Shown here: piece after piece, positions 47,576-59,640 of the stretch
How positions within the stretch are numbered: the stretch's first letter is position 1
How the letters are laid out: each line of letters begins with the position of its first letter
Source of the DNA: Lepturacanthus savala
Taxonomy: Eukaryota; Chordata; Actinopteri; Scombriformes; Trichiuridae
Assembly (NCBI GenBank): GCA_030544235.1
Contig: CM060472.1
Location: 17,357,654-17,421,653 of the forward strand
Direction: 5' to 3'
DNA length: 64,000 bases
Made by a program: the position numbers and the translations under genes
Notes under the pieces: model-generated
Database searches by the model: none
What the model was told of the DNA's origin: nothing
Seen by the model: the letters and a program-made list of their open reading frames with translations, nothing else

Positions 47576-49220
47576 AAAGACTGTAGTTTGTGTTACAATG
47601 ATCCACGTCCGACATGACAGGACAAAGGTCTGGGTAATAGCGCCGTTAAATGGGTGTCTCCTGACACTTGCCTACACTCTGGACTGTAGAAGGCCGAAGT
47701 GGACTGATCCAGTCACCTCCATCACAAACATTTGCTCACTTAGTGAACTTGTCGTGATCCTTCTGGATTTGTGGCAGTGGTCAGCCCGTCTCTCTGGAGG
47801 TGTAGTGGAAAAGGTAGAGAGGCTGCAGAACAGCTGTGATCCACATGGCTGTTGCGGGGATCCCAACTGCCTGGATGACGACCTTTTCTCTCAGCTGCGG
47901 TTAAGAAGCAGGTCTGGCTGTGGCAGACCAGCAACTTTAGCCCTGACCCTCGGATCACTGGGATCCTGGAGGATGTCCCTGCCCCTGTGTGATCTTTATA
48001 AGAGTCCTGCCTTGAACACATCTCCATGTCAATAGTCATAGCTCCACCTACTGACACAGGAACCAGCATGGGAGGGCCCTTTCATGCTGCTTTCAGCTTC
48101 ACTTGTTAGTTGTTAATTATTTTATTCCAAAAGTGAAGGAGCTGATTCCACAAAGTGGTGTGATTCCACTGTGATCTTATAGACAAAGCAAGATCAACTA
48201 ATGAAAAAAGATGCATCCATGTGCATTTGGGAAATACACAGAGCACATGTAGGAGTTGGTATGTGTGTGTGAGCGTATGCACGCTCACAGCCGACAGCAG
48301 CGACAGGCAGAGCGGCTGCCGCATTGCACAGAATAGCTAAACAGCTGTAGAGCTCCATCAGGGCTATCGATCATGTCCTCTCTCTGAATCACAATCAGAC
48401 GTGGGCAGAGCAGAGCGGCTGCAGCAGCCGCAGTGACGGGCTCGCTCAGTGGACGATGGTACGCAGCGCTCATACCAACCAGGCCTCACACACACCTGAC
48501 CTGGATGGTGATGAGAGGCATCTATATGCGAGCAGTCGCTTCTGTAGAAGTTGGAAAACACGGACGACTTTTAAATTCAAGATGCTGTCAAGCAGATTTC
48601 TCTTTGTTGCGTTTAATTGGTTATAAAGAAATATACATGTTTATTACTTTCTCCTCCTCTACATTTGACTCAGTTCTGAACGATACAAGTATTCTGTTGA
48701 AAAAGTGCATTACATCATATATTCATATACTCTAAATAACATGGGACCACTAGAAAAACGATTCCATTAAAAACTCTCCAGTAAGAATATGAGGCTGTTT
48801 AAGTGTCATTAGCTGCCATCTGCTTTCATCCTACTACACTGTACATTAGCTCAACATCTCATGTAATCACAAGGAAGTTAGCTGTTATTATATTAAAATT
48901 CAAACAGGAAGTGTATGGAAGTGGACTATGGTTACATTAACTACCTTCTGTTAGCATCTCCACTTCTCTTTCTCCTCCTCTCTGTCCCTCCCCCTGTGTC
49001 CTCATGTTATCTGCAACTGAAAGTTACCTTCCTGCCAACAGGGCGACTTCCTGTCTGTTTATTTTCCTGTGGTCAGTTGGATTTAACAGATGACCTGTCA
49101 GCTGACATCCACATATTAACTTCCAGCTACGGAGAGAAAGGTTACAACTCAATATCCTTCTGTATTACCACTGGACACACCTGAGCAGGAGAGGGCAGCT
49201 ACAACAATACAACAAGACGT

Positions 49221-49283
<63 letters not shown>

Positions 49284-49285
49284 CA
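49221..49285. repeat. CA microsatellite
   Basis: Pure CA with a GCGCAC leader and a GCACAGGCAC tail. Confidence 0.97.
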
Positions 49286-50315
49286 CAGGCACACACGTTG
49301 CTTAAAAGTGTGATTGATTGGATATGCAGAGGCTTGTCAGATTCAGGAAAAAGAGGTGAGCAAGCTCAGTACATTGATGTGCATGTTTAAAATGTTGGTG
49401 TGCATGTGTATGTGCACTCTGTGCTGCTTTGTGTGTTTCGAACAATAAATGGTATAAGCATCTCATTACATTACACTATATTATATTACTTTATATAATG
49501 TTATGTTCTCTGGTTAACATTCTATTCAGGTCAAAATGAGTGGTGTGAGACTTTATTTGTGTTTATCTGGTGTGTGTGTGTGTGTGTCAAGGCTCACACA
49601 GTGTAGTAGTCAATCCTGTCACATGCAGGTGCATGTATATACGCACAAACACATACTCCTGCTGTATGTGTGTGTGTGTGTGGTGGCCCCCCCGGGGTGC
49701 TGCGGAGCTGTCAGAGCAGGATGGATGAAGAAGCTGCCCTGCATAGAGACAGGCTCTGGGGAAATACCACCAGCATGACACACACACACAGCGCCACCCC
49801 CCCATACACACACAAATATGTATGTCCTCCGCTTTTAAAATGCATACATTTAAAAATAAATCTGAACACACAGAAACAAAATACACACACTCAAACGCAC
49901 ACACCTATAGATGGCTGTTGGCAGCCTCTGTGAGAACCTCAACCAGCCACGAAGTCTTCTGCAGAAAACATTTGAGTTTGGTAACAGAAGAATATTCATA
50001 GATCTGTGTTCAGCAGGTCAACATTGGACATGGGGACATGGAAACATGGACAGGCATGTTCCTCAGTCCCCATCCTGCTCTTGAATTAAAAAATAGAGTC
50101 AAACTATGAGTTTCCTTAGTGTTGATGAAACCTCAGACTCAGTCATACTAATGTTTTCTCGGTAAGATTTCAGTGTTTTTGTCCTGAAATATCATCATGA
50201 ATGAACCTGAGTGGATCGTTGAAGCAGTGGAATGTTTTAAGTGATCTGTACCACTGTTAAACCACTGTTAAACCCGTTAGAGCCAGATTGATCCTCAGAC
50301 TTCGCTGCACTACGA

Positions 50316-50445
50316 ACAATGATTTATCTTGGTTTTGTATCATAAGTCCAATATTCAATAGAATTATCATAAATTATTTTCTTACACCCGTGGATCGCTT
50401 AGCTTTTCTTTTCTTGATTTTGGTCAATTTAATCTTATTTTCTTG
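50316..50445 (+). repeat. AGTCCAATATTGAA dispersed repeat, copy 3
   Basis: ATCTTGGTTTTGTATCATAA then GTCCAATATTCAATAGAATT, then TTCTTGATTTTGGTCAATTT, aligned in order with copies at 17.18 and 46.19 kb. Confidence 0.6.
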
Positions 50446-51579
50446 AAACTTAGATTTAGTATAACAGATGGAAATGGTTTTAAAACTAATAATCTAATAA
50501 TCTAAAACTAATAATCAATTATTATTAGTCACCTTCACCAGTCTTCAGCACAACATGTGTCTGTATCTAAACTATCTGGATGTTTCTGTCTGAATCAGCA
50601 GCAGAGTTCTGTCATCTGGTCATTCAATTGTTAACATGCCACTGACCAGCAGGAGCCACTAGCAGCCACTAAAACACTAGAACAACCATTGTGCTAATTT
50701 AAGGATCTGCCCCAAACTTAATGGTCATCCTCCAGGAATTGATCTCATCAGCCCAGCAGTTAATCTGATAAACACACAAACCTCTTGATTTAGGAATAAA
50801 ATCTCTTACAAGAGGTCAGTTAACCGTGGTGTTGAACAGTTGTCTGCTGCAATTCCTCCAACTCCAGACATGAAACAAAGCACTGATTCATCCACCCAAC
50901 CCTCGTTCTCCTGATGAGAGAAGAAGAACTGAAGAGGAACCTCGACTTGCGTCGAATTACGGCGCACCACAGAACATGAAATGTTGATTCAACGTATCCG
51001 TGTTTACAGAAACATAAACTGTCAGTGTTTCCCTCAGAGACTGAGCTGATGTTTCCAACTGCAGCAATAGAAGAGGAGGAAGCTCAGAACTGTGGACAAT
51101 AAACAGGATCCAGCAGAGAGAAGGCTTGTCAGTGTTCTGATGCAGTTCTATTCCTGTCATATGAATGGAGCCATGTGTGGCCTCAGCAGGGACCACAGCA
51201 GCCCTGTGTGTAAACCGGCCATTCTTAATGCCACAGCAGGGTTTCCTCCATCAAGGCTGTAAATCTCCACGCTTGGCACAAACCTGAACAATCCATTAAC
51301 AATAATAAAGCCTGAGCAGCCGGGAGATAGACCCTTAAAGGGGAAGGTCAGCGTGATATTACAGCTTTAAAGGTTCCTATTACAGCTCAGCTTCAACAGA
51401 AGCACTCACCTTCCTTTAACGGCCGCCGGCTCTGCAGCATCTGAGCATATATGGAGATTCCAAATCCAGCCTCTGACATATTACTGAAACGTGGGGAGCA
51501 ATTTATAGGCCTGTTTCTGTGGCTGGAGGTCTGAGTGTTGTTAATGAAATTGCCACAGGGCGAAGGAGATTCTGTACTG

Positions 51580-51655
51580 TATCTGTTTCATCTGTATCAT
51601 CTGTATTGTCTGTATCATCTGTATCATTTGTATCATCTGTATCATCTGTGCTTTC
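51580..51655 (+). repeat. TCTGTATCA minisatellite
   Basis: Eight 9-base units, TCTGTATCA with variants. The unit is a multiple of three, giving Ser-Val and Tyr-Leu-type open frames. Confidence 0.93.
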
Positions 51656-52078
51656 AGCTTCCTGCTTCCAACCTTCAGCTTTTCCCTCTGACTCTTCCTA
51701 TCTTGACCTTTAAACTAGCTTCCTACTCTCAGAAACCTTTGCTTTGTTTGTCTGTTTTTTAAACTTGGTGACAATCATGATTGTTCGGACAATGAATTAC
51801 ATCTTGTTCAGATGATAAACTGTGATGAGGAAAGATTCCACTCTGGAGCCTTGTGTTGTAAGACTGTGTCTTCAGAACGCCTCAACATTGCCATGGAAAC
51901 AAAAGGCCCAACGCAATAGAATAAGAAAAACTTTTTTTCTGTGTAAAAGAGAAACTACTAAAACACACCAACCTCTAATCAGACTTCATCGGTGATGAAA
52001 CCAGTCACAGGTTCACTGCAGATCATCAGCTGAAGATTCTCCCAGAATGAATGAAAACAACAAAGGGGCAGGACTCAC

Positions 52079-52158
52079 CTGGAATTCCTGGAGGGGTTTT
52101 CAGGTATTTTCCGTTGAAATGCTGAATCACGACTTCACACTTCTCTGTGGATTCCATC
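52079..52158 (-). CDS. rbms3: rbms3 exon: end of RNP1, helix 2 and beta4 of RRM2
   Basis: This 80-base exon supplies one base to complete the Arg of GFAR, 26 codons (MESTEKCEVVIQHFNGKYLK then TPPGIP), and one base of an Ala codon. It completes RNP1, encodes helix 2 of RRM2 (STEKCEVVIQHF), the turn NGKYL, and the start of the following Pro-rich stretch. The acceptor is TTTGCAG and the donor CCAG|GTGAGTC, a near-consensus site. The run EVVIQHFNGKYLKTPPGIP is one of the features that point to RBMS3; I recall different residues here in RBMS1 (EAVIGHFNGKF). That comparison is from memory and should be aligned. The downstream intron, 27870 bases, is the largest in the window. Confidence 0.95.
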
Positions 52159-52227
52159 CTGCAAAGACATGGGGCACAAACAGATTCATTTAGCAAAGGT
52201 TTTCATCTACCACATTTTTTTTAACTA

Positions 52228-52395
52228 ATACTTTCTTTGAGTTAGCCTCGTTACACTCATTCTTCCTTGCACGCAAATTCACTTCTGGACACCAAGTACC
52301 CAATTTTCCCCTCAGCGAGGGAGCCAATCACAGATAACAACAGACCTCATCTCAATCTTTATTGAGATGAGGTCTGGTGTTAGCTAGGCTATCTC
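52228..52395 (-). repeat. Dispersed repeat with TAGCCTGGCTAAC terminus, copy 2
   Basis: The reverse complement has CTGTGATTGGCTCCCTCGCT, then GAGGGGAAAATTGG, and an AGCTAACAC end, matching 3129-3455. It contains a perfect 16-base hairpin (52341-52376) that copy 1 lacks. Confidence 0.7.
52341..52376. repeat. Perfect 16-base inverted repeat
   Basis: CAGACCTCATCTCAAT, a 4-base loop CTTT, then the exact complement. It sits in the dispersed repeat above and probably arose by a local inverted duplication in it. Confidence 0.95.
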
Positions 52396-52739
52396 TAATT
52401 ACATCTTTAAAAGCATTTTTATTGCTAACAAAAGAGACCAAAAAGAAGAACACTACAGTCTCTCTACACCAACTGCAACACAGCAGTTAGACTGAATCTT
52501 CACCTGTTCAAGCAGGAGACAACACCTGTTCATAAGAAAAATCATGCTGGAAAAGACTATCATTGCAGGACAAGGAATTTAATTTCAATCAAAATCTGAC
52601 TTCTGTCTTTAGTTACCTTGATTAGCTTCAGTGCAGTAGCAACAACAACTACTGTGGCAGCTACTATGGATACAAACATCAAGAGTGATTTATCTTCTCC
52701 CATGTTAAGATAACATTAGTTATGCTAGATACTCAGTCA

Positions 52740-53048
52740 GTCAGTCATTTTCTATACCTGCTTATTCCTCATTAGGGTCGCAGGGGTCTGCTTTAGCCTA
52801 TCCCAGCGTGTTACAGCGAGAGGCAGGGATACACCCCAGATGGTCACCAGCCAATCGTGGGGCACACACACCATTCACTCACACACTCACACCTACGGGC
52901 AATTTTAGAGTTGACAATTAACTCAGCACGGGGAGAACGTGCAAACACACAGAAAGGTCCCAGACCCAGGACCAAGGAGGTCTTGAACCTGCGACTTCCT
53001 TGCTGTGAGGCAACAGTGCTAACCCCTGCACCACTGTGTCGCCCCTGT
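52740..53048 (+). mobile_element. Well-preserved teleost dispersed element
   Basis: From CATTTTCTATACCTGCTTAT through CAGCGAGAGGCAGGGATACA, CACCTACGGGCAATTTTAGA and GTGCTAACCCCTGCACCACT, to GTGTCGCC. I recognise these phrases as a very abundant fish repeat. A 14-base imperfect direct repeat flanks it: TAGATACTCAGTCA (52726) and TAGGTACTCAATCA (53049), two mismatches, a plausible target-site duplication. No coding capacity; non-autonomous. Confidence 0.8.
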
Positions 53049-53399
53049 TAGGTACTCAATCACAGAAAAACATAAATTGACATTGGTTTACTTCCACCTT
53101 CAAAAAATAAGATGACAGAAGATTAATAGATTCATAGTAAAAACTCATTTTAATTTTAAACAACTTGAAATGAATTTAATGAGTTTGTAAAAGAAACACA
53201 ATTCGAGACTTCTTTTAGATCATAACATCATTTCAGTCACAGAACATTATTTTCTCTATATCAGAGTTGAGTTATGTTCAGTAACAATAACACAGAACAG
53301 CAGATTTTCCTCTGCAGACTCTTTATTATGAAAATGAGATGGTTTTTAAATGACGACCAGCTCTGAGAAGAATTCATTCCTGCTTTATTCATTCTCACC

Positions 53400-53830
53400 T
53401 CCAGGAATACTCGTCTCATTCTGTCGGCTCTCTGTCCTCTGTCGCTCATCTCTCTCCTATCTGCACCTTCATCCTGCTTTTTTTTTTTTACCAGCTCTTC
53501 TTTATCGCTCTCTCCATCCCATCCATCTCACTCCCAGCACGTCTGCACCTCTTCTTTTTGACGTCTCTCTCATTCCTCCCCATCTTTCAACCTTGGTTAT
53601 TTCCTCCATCTTTCAGCGTTACCCTCACTCTCTGCCGCCTCATCGCTCTCACTTTCCTCGCCCTCTTTTCCTTCCCTCTCGGTCCATCCTTTTGTTCCTC
53701 CACTCCACCTCTCTCCACGCCACCATCTTTCTCTCTACCTCTCTTTTTAGAATATCTAATCTTTCATACTTCCTGGCTTCATCCATCTCCTGCTGACCCC
53801 GTTTCCATCTCTTCTCTTTCTTTTAGCCAG
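53400..53830. repeat. CT-rich low-complexity stretch
   Basis: TCTCTCC, CATCTTTC and CCTCTC phrases over about 430 bases. It explains the Ser/Leu/Phe-rich open frames seen there. Confidence 0.8.
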
Positions 53831-54439
53831 TCGCTGTCACCTGATCAATAATCATGACAACTGGCCGCTAAAGCTTCACTATGACGAAGCAACCGACTCA
53901 AATCAAGATCAGTAACTGATTTAGAGATTTCTAGAGCCAATACAAAGGGGAGGTGCTATAATTATTTTCTTTTTCTGCTTTGTAGTTATGCATATGCTCA
54001 GCCAAAAAAAGAGGGCTTATTGTGACCAAATTGCAAACAGAATTGTGCTCCTTTATGTATATGAATACATTTTATTGTTTTAATCTTAATTTTTTATTCT
54101 GAATTTGTGAACATTGAAAAGTAAAACTGAGTTGATTTCAGGGGCTGAAAATTCATTCCAAAATTCAAAAATCATCATTTTAATAAAAAATAATCAGTGC
54201 TCTGGATTCAATGACTTTGAAGGTTGAGAATATGTGACAGATTTCCTTCTATGTGTGGTCAGTCGCAGCCTGAACCTGCAGCTGCTTCTCTGTGGCTGGT
54301 TAATGGCATCAGGTGCCGCTGTCTGCAATGATTAGTGCTGCGGCTGCAGTAATGGCCTCTGATAACAGTAATGGATCAACCCACAAACACTTAGCTCAGT
54401 TTACTCTCTCTAATGCCCCTCATGGAACAACCTTAGTGG

Positions 54440-54645
54440 CTGTCTGTGTACCTGTCTGTGTGCCTGTACCTGTCTGTGTAGCTGTCTGTGTACCTGTACC
54501 TGTCTGTGTTCCCCTTTTGTGTAGCTGTCTGTGTAGCTGTCTGTGTGGCTGTACCTGTCTGTGTACCTGTCTGTGTACCCTTCTGTGTAGCTGTTTGTGT
54601 ACCTGTCTCTGTGAACCTGTCTCTGTGCCTGTCTGTGTGTGAGTC
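54440..54645 (+). repeat. GTACCTGTCTGT minisatellite
   Basis: About 17 units of 12 bases, GTACCTGTCTGT, GTAGCTGTCTGT or CCTGTCTGTGTG. The unit is a multiple of three, so the frame stays open (Cys-Val-Pro/Ala-Val). Confidence 0.95.
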
Positions 54646-55670
54646 TGCTGTTGGATGTGTTACTGTCCGGATGAAGGTTTCATGAACATTGAGACATAGA
54701 GTCAGTCAAACTTGATTTCTTTTCTGGACCTACAGTTAATTGTGAAATGTCTTTATGTATTTATTTATTTTATCACAATTCTAATCAAATGCAGTTAGTC
54801 TGTAATTCTGTATTAATTGCTCATTTGTTATAATCCCTGCTGAGTAATTTGTCATTTTTTTCAAAATAAAAGTCCTCTGCTTCTTTCATTTTTTTGGTGG
54901 GGGTTGGGACAAATGTGCACATTCTAAATATCGAGGGAGATGTGTCCCCTGCATCCTCCTGAAATTTACACATATGTGTTGGTGGTGTGCAGCATGCACA
55001 GGCGTGTGAGCGAGTCCAGGTTTGGCGGCCTGCCCGTGCACATGCTCGTATGTGTGTGTGTGCTTCCCGCTGTAACCTCGGTAATAGAGCAGGGAATAGG
55101 AGACGAGTTCAGTCAGAGCAAGTGATTAAGAAAAAAACAATCGCTGCAAGATGGCGGTTCAGCGGCCGTCAGCGGCGTCCTCTGGGTAAACACAGAGGGA
55201 TGTGGGGAGGAAGCAGAGCCTGGTGGCTGCTACCGAGGACAAGGACAGAGCACCAAATGACTTTGGGGACTGAAAAACCGAGCGGAAACTTTTCTAAGTA
55301 GAAGAAGAAATCCAGTGTTGAGTGGTGAAATACAGCAGCCTGGCTGCAGATGTGCTGTGGAGGGGTGGCTGCTGGTGGCCATGAACACACAGGTCGAAAC
55401 TAGAAGGTCACACCTTCCCCGAGATACTTTCTATCCGACATGCAAATATACAAATAGAAAAATATAATGGTCTGAGTCTCACAGTCTGATCCACAGCATG
55501 CCCCCATGTTGCAGAGGAAGCCTGGAGTTTACGAGGAGTGACTTGAACACAGCATGTGGTCCCACCTCTGACCATAGCACGGGCAGCAAAGGCACATTGC
55601 ATAAAGTAAAGAGGTTGATTCTGTTACTGAGCAGCATCTGGTTGGATGATACTAGATCAGTTGGGATTAC

Positions 55671-55828
55671 CTGGCAAAGCCGACCCCTCTGCTGACCCCG
55701 TTGGCGTCCCGCAGTATCCTGGTGGAGATCACATGACCCAGAGGCTTCAGCATGTTCTCCAGCTCCTGCTCGTCCATGGACACTGGCAGGTTGGAGATGT
55801 ACAGGTTGGTAGGGTCCTGCTCCTGTTG
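55671..55828 (-). CDS. rbms3: rbms3 exon: most of RRM2 (beta1 to start of RNP1)
   Basis: This 158-base exon reads from phase 0 and ends two bases into an Arg codon. It encodes QQEQDPTNLYISNLPVSMDE through NGVSRGVGFA. LYISNL is the RNP2 strand of the second RNA recognition motif. SRGVGFAR with the first residues of the next exon forms RNP1, whose aromatic residues contact RNA bases (family knowledge). The segment between holds helix 1 (DEQELENMLKPLG) and strand 2 (VISTRILRD). The acceptor (CTGCAG) follows a strong CT-rich tract, seen on the plus strand as the GGA-rich run at 55841-55870. The donor is GCCAG|GTAATC, weaker than the others because it lacks the G at +5. The preceding exon should end in frame after a Lys or similar residue of the inter-RRM linker and is not in the window. 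Confidence 0.95.
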
Positions 55829-56362
55829 CTGCAGGGCCAGAGAGGAGGAGGAGGGGAGGAGGAGGAAGAGACAATAGTGTATAAGAAATACTGTAACTGA
55901 CAGATGTTATAGTTCAGTTTGACGTCAGGTGAGTAACCTGAAGTCTGAGAGACACACACATGTTGTTGGGAAACAAGAATCCATCAGCGTTAGATTGATT
56001 AAATTATAAAAAGAGTTAACAATGAAAAGCAACATCCTGTTCCTGTAATAAACAGTATCAGGGCAGAGACCTGAGAACCTACAGTTAAAGGTGTCAGGAT
56101 GAGAAAAAAATGACAAACCGCACAGAACTAATGTAGTGAAACATGTTTCATCTGTTCAACAGCTTCACTCCACATCTCATTCAGCTGATCTGGCATTAAA
56201 AAAATCTTTCTATAAGAGATCTGCTTCACATGCAGAAGTGTAAACAGCAGCTTCAGAGCAGGATGTGTCTCTTCTCAGCAGGACAAAAGGCTTCAGCTGC
56301 AGGTAAACCCTGAGACTCTGAGACACACAGGTTCTCACCAGGAGGCCCCGCTTCCTGCTGAT

Positions 56363-56410
56363 GATTCAGAGGAGGTTCAGAGGAGGTTCAGAGGAGGTTC
56401 AGAGGAGGAC
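56363..56410 (+). repeat. AGGAGGTTCAG minisatellite
   Basis: Four units of 11-12 bases, GGTTCAGAGGA. Confidence 0.9.
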
Positions 56411-56544
56411 AGGAAGTGCCTCTCCATCTGTTCCGTCCCTGATTCAGGAGCTCTCGTATCTGAAACGTTTCATCTCATCTATACCTGAGCTCTTTCCTTC
56501 AACTTCCAACTAACTCCACCTTCTGCTGCCACTGTCACATTCAA

Positions 56545-56790
56545 AAGAAATATGCACATTTACTCAACTACTCTACTTTAATCTGACAGTAACTGCAGCT
56601 GTCTGATAATAGACAAACATATAAAGAAGCTTGGAAACTTGGGAGTACAGAACATGAATAGAAGTACTTAGTATTAGCCAATACTTATATGTACTTCTAA
56701 TTTTGTAGGATTTTTCATGTGAACTTAAACTAATTTTACATTACTCTTCTGGTACATTTAGTTTAGTATCTGAGTACAACAACATTAATG
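56545..56790. repeat. GAGTAC dispersed repeat fragment
   Basis: CATTTACTCAACTACTCTAC, CTGACAGTAACTGCAGCTGT and AGAAGTACTTAGTA. Members of the same family as 45.34 kb, partly rearranged. Confidence 0.5.
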
Positions 56791-57344
56791 TGAGCTTGCA
56801 GTTTGTAAAACACATGAATGGCGAATAAGGTTTAATTAAATCAATAAGAATTTGCTGTACACATCAGTCTGTCAGTGAGTGTGTGTGTGCGCAGCTGTGA
56901 GCATCGCCAGTTATGTGGGGGTATGTTTTTCAGGATTATGTCAAACAGGCTCGAAAGGATACAGGAGGTCTGGATCAAAGACCAACTAACCGATTCACTC
57001 ACTGGGCTAAGCCAATCATAGGAGACCCTATGTGTGTTTGTGTGTGTGTGTGTGTTTTATGTGTATGAATGGAAGTCCTCTACGTTTGTGTGTGACACAA
57101 CGTGCAGCAATAATTTATGTGGGATTATCACAGGGAGCCTCGTCTCCGCTTGGCCGCCTCGCTAACTTTCCTCTTTGATGACGTTCCGCACCACAAAGCT
57201 CTAAATACCCGACAAGAAGGTGACGTGGAAACGCAGCGCCTGACGCAAGGTGAGATGGGCTGAACGTTCCACAAGCTGATTTAATTTCCTTTAGTGTCAG
57301 CCGGCGTTCACTCTGCTGTCAGCCTGTGAATGAAACGATAATTG

Positions 57345-57630
57345 AGGTGTGTGTGTGTGTTTTTATTTCCTATCAGAGTATTTATGTACATCTGCTCATC
57401 AAACATTATATTCAATATAAGCTAATGTAAAATAACCTAATAAAATCATATTAAGCTTTATGTGAGCTTAAATGAAGTAAATTGATGAACCTGTTTACAA
57501 CAGTATTTAGATATTTTTTAAAAGGAATTTAATATGATAATAAGGTCATCTGTATTATAGCAGAGTTAATTTGATAATTTTTCTCACTGTAATATATGTG
57601 TGTGTTTGTGTATATATATATATATATATT
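57345..57630. repeat. GT and GT/TA microsatellites
   Basis: GT at 57345-57361, and GTGTGTTTGTGTATATATAT at 57597-57630. Confidence 0.9.
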
Positions 57631-58254
57631 TATTTTTTATTTTACAGATTTAAAAAAATGTGTTCTATGAATTTACATCTAACGATCTAATATAAAATAA
57701 TGTGTTGTATAACTATATTTAGAGTTTGTATGGATATATGTGGTTTTATCATGTTAAAAATAGATTAATATTAATGTAACTCAAATCATAAGGTGTGTTG
57801 TAGGTTATTTTATTCATAGGTGGAAAAATGTCTATCATTAAAAAGCCTAAATTTAAAATTAAAGCTAACAATTGGGTTTTAATTACAGTATTTCATGAGC
57901 TGGTTATTTTCCAGTTGAGTTTATGATTATTGTTTGTATCTTTTTCCTTCCTTCAGGATCCATGTCTGTGTGGCGGCAGCAGCGGTGGCGGCTGTCCCCT
58001 CGCCATTGACCAGCGTTGTGGAAGGTTAATGGAAAGCTCCGGGCTGTGCTGGGCCATTGATGAGCATAATTCCTTCACCTTGCCACCAGGAGGACAGCAG
58101 GGATCCGGCTGTGTGCGATGGGGGGGCGACGTGTCATTTCCTGCTGACGGATGGCGCCCTCGCCGCGGCTGACAGCCCTGCAGCACTTATTTCATTTCAA
58201 CACGCTGCACTGTTTACCTCACTGTAATTTCTGAGAACATTACCATGTTTCAGG

Positions 58255-58370
58255 TGGGGGAGGGGCTATTGAAAAGGGAAGGGAGGGACGGGTCTGCAAA
58301 GACAAAGGAAGGGAGGAGGTAAGGAGGAAAGGAGGAAGGGAGGAAGGGAAGAGGGAGGGAAGGAGGAGGT
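58255..58370. repeat. GGA-rich purine tract
   Basis: GGAAGGGAGGGA and GGAGGAAAGGAGGAAGGG runs, all purine. Confidence 0.93.
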
Positions 58371-59391
58371 TTCCATGTGGCTGTTAAAGGTGAAGGAGGC
58401 GACATGACAGCAGATAGAAATATTAAAGCGGCTCCTGTTGCCTCTGAAACTGCTGCAGGGGAAACGTCAGCTGTTTGAAGTCTCTGTTTCTGCCTCTGGG
58501 CTGAATCACTTCACTGATGAAGTTATAGACACAGAAACACATACTGACGTTTCTCTCACTACACTGCAAACAATTTAATTGCAAATTTATTTATTGCAAA
58601 TTCTTTTCTTGATTGTTTTTTTTTTATCAGGTCATAATTTATCTCTAATTTATCTGCTGGAAAACAAATACATTCATCATGCCATCATCTGTATTTATTC
58701 TAGTTTCTCACCAAAAGTAAAACTTTCCAATTTTCACATAACATTTGAACAGATCCGGATGAATTTTTATTTACTTCACTAATACTCATTTTAGTGGGCA
58801 GACCTTGAACATATCATAACCAACAGGAACTTGTTAGAAAGTTTGAGTGTCTTTAGTTTAACAATGTTTAGCTGCGTTGCTAAAGTTAGCCCCCTGATTG
58901 GCACTAGCATTAGCTGCTTTGCTAAGCACTGAAAGGGTTCAGGTTGATTTGAAGTTTTTCATTTTTACAGATGAGGTTATTGTATTTTGCTGCATTTCCG
59001 CACTTCTAAAGTTTTGTCCTGTTGACCTTGACTGAGGAGCTTTGTTACAATAAAGTTAAATACTGATAACACAACCGTTTGTTCAGAAGCTGATTGACTG
59101 TACCAGTCCAGTTAATACCGGTATCAAAAAATATCCAGAAATGTCTCTAACCACCAAACTCTCAGTCTGTCCTTCTCCAAATCTTCCGTCTTTTCTCTGT
59201 CAATCCTTTCCTGCTTGTCCTTCCTTCCCCCTATTATCATCTCCTCCTCCTTCTCTTCACCTTCATCACTGCTTCTCCTCTTCTCTCCTTCTCGATCCAT
59301 TCAGCTTGCTCAAGAGATTACAGTCGTATGTGTAATTGGCTCTACGGGCTTCTCAGGGGCTCCCAAAGCACCGGTACACATTCTACAAGGA

Positions 59392-59427
59392 TGTGTGTGT
59401 GTATATATATATGTGTGTGTGTGTGTG
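59392..59427. repeat. GT/TA compound microsatellite
   Basis: GTGTGTGTGTATATATATATG, then GTGTGTG. Confidence 0.93.
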
Positions 59428-59504
59428 GTTGCCCATCCCACAGCTCTGTCTCTCTGGCCTGGTGACTGTGTAACCAGCAGCCTGAAGAAGCACAATTAAG
59501 AGAC

Positions 59505-59640
59505 AAGAGGCTGCTGCTAACACTGCTGCTAAAACTGCTGCTACCAACCTTGCTGCTGCTAAAACTGCTGCTACCAACACTGCTGCTGCTGCTAAAACTG
59601 CTGCTACCAACACTGCTACACTGTTGCTGCTGCTAACAGT
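59505..59640 (+). repeat. GCTGCTGCTAACACT triplet minisatellite, copy 3
   Basis: About nine units of AACACTGCTGCT(GCT), AAAACTGCTGCTACCAAC. It is the longest of three such arrays in the window. Confidence 0.93.

Larger units (their letters stand above)
52159..55670 (-). other. rbms3: Intron inside RNP1 of RRM2
   Basis: This is 3512 bases. It holds two dispersed repeats (52.23-52.40 and 52.74-53.05 kb), a CT-rich stretch at 53.4-53.83 kb, and a GTACCTGTCTGT minisatellite (54.44-54.65 kb). 54.93-55.4 kb is GC-richer, with nothing I can assign. Confidence 0.85.

Noticed and set aside
47598..48035. 145-codon plus-strand open frame with clustered Cys
   Set aside because: No recognisable domain, chance length, and it starts in the degenerate GGTTAG region.
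58081..58100. CTCF-like CCACCAGGAGGACAG
   Set aside because: It mismatches the core consensus at two positions, including the key C of GGC. One such near-match is expected by chance in this window.
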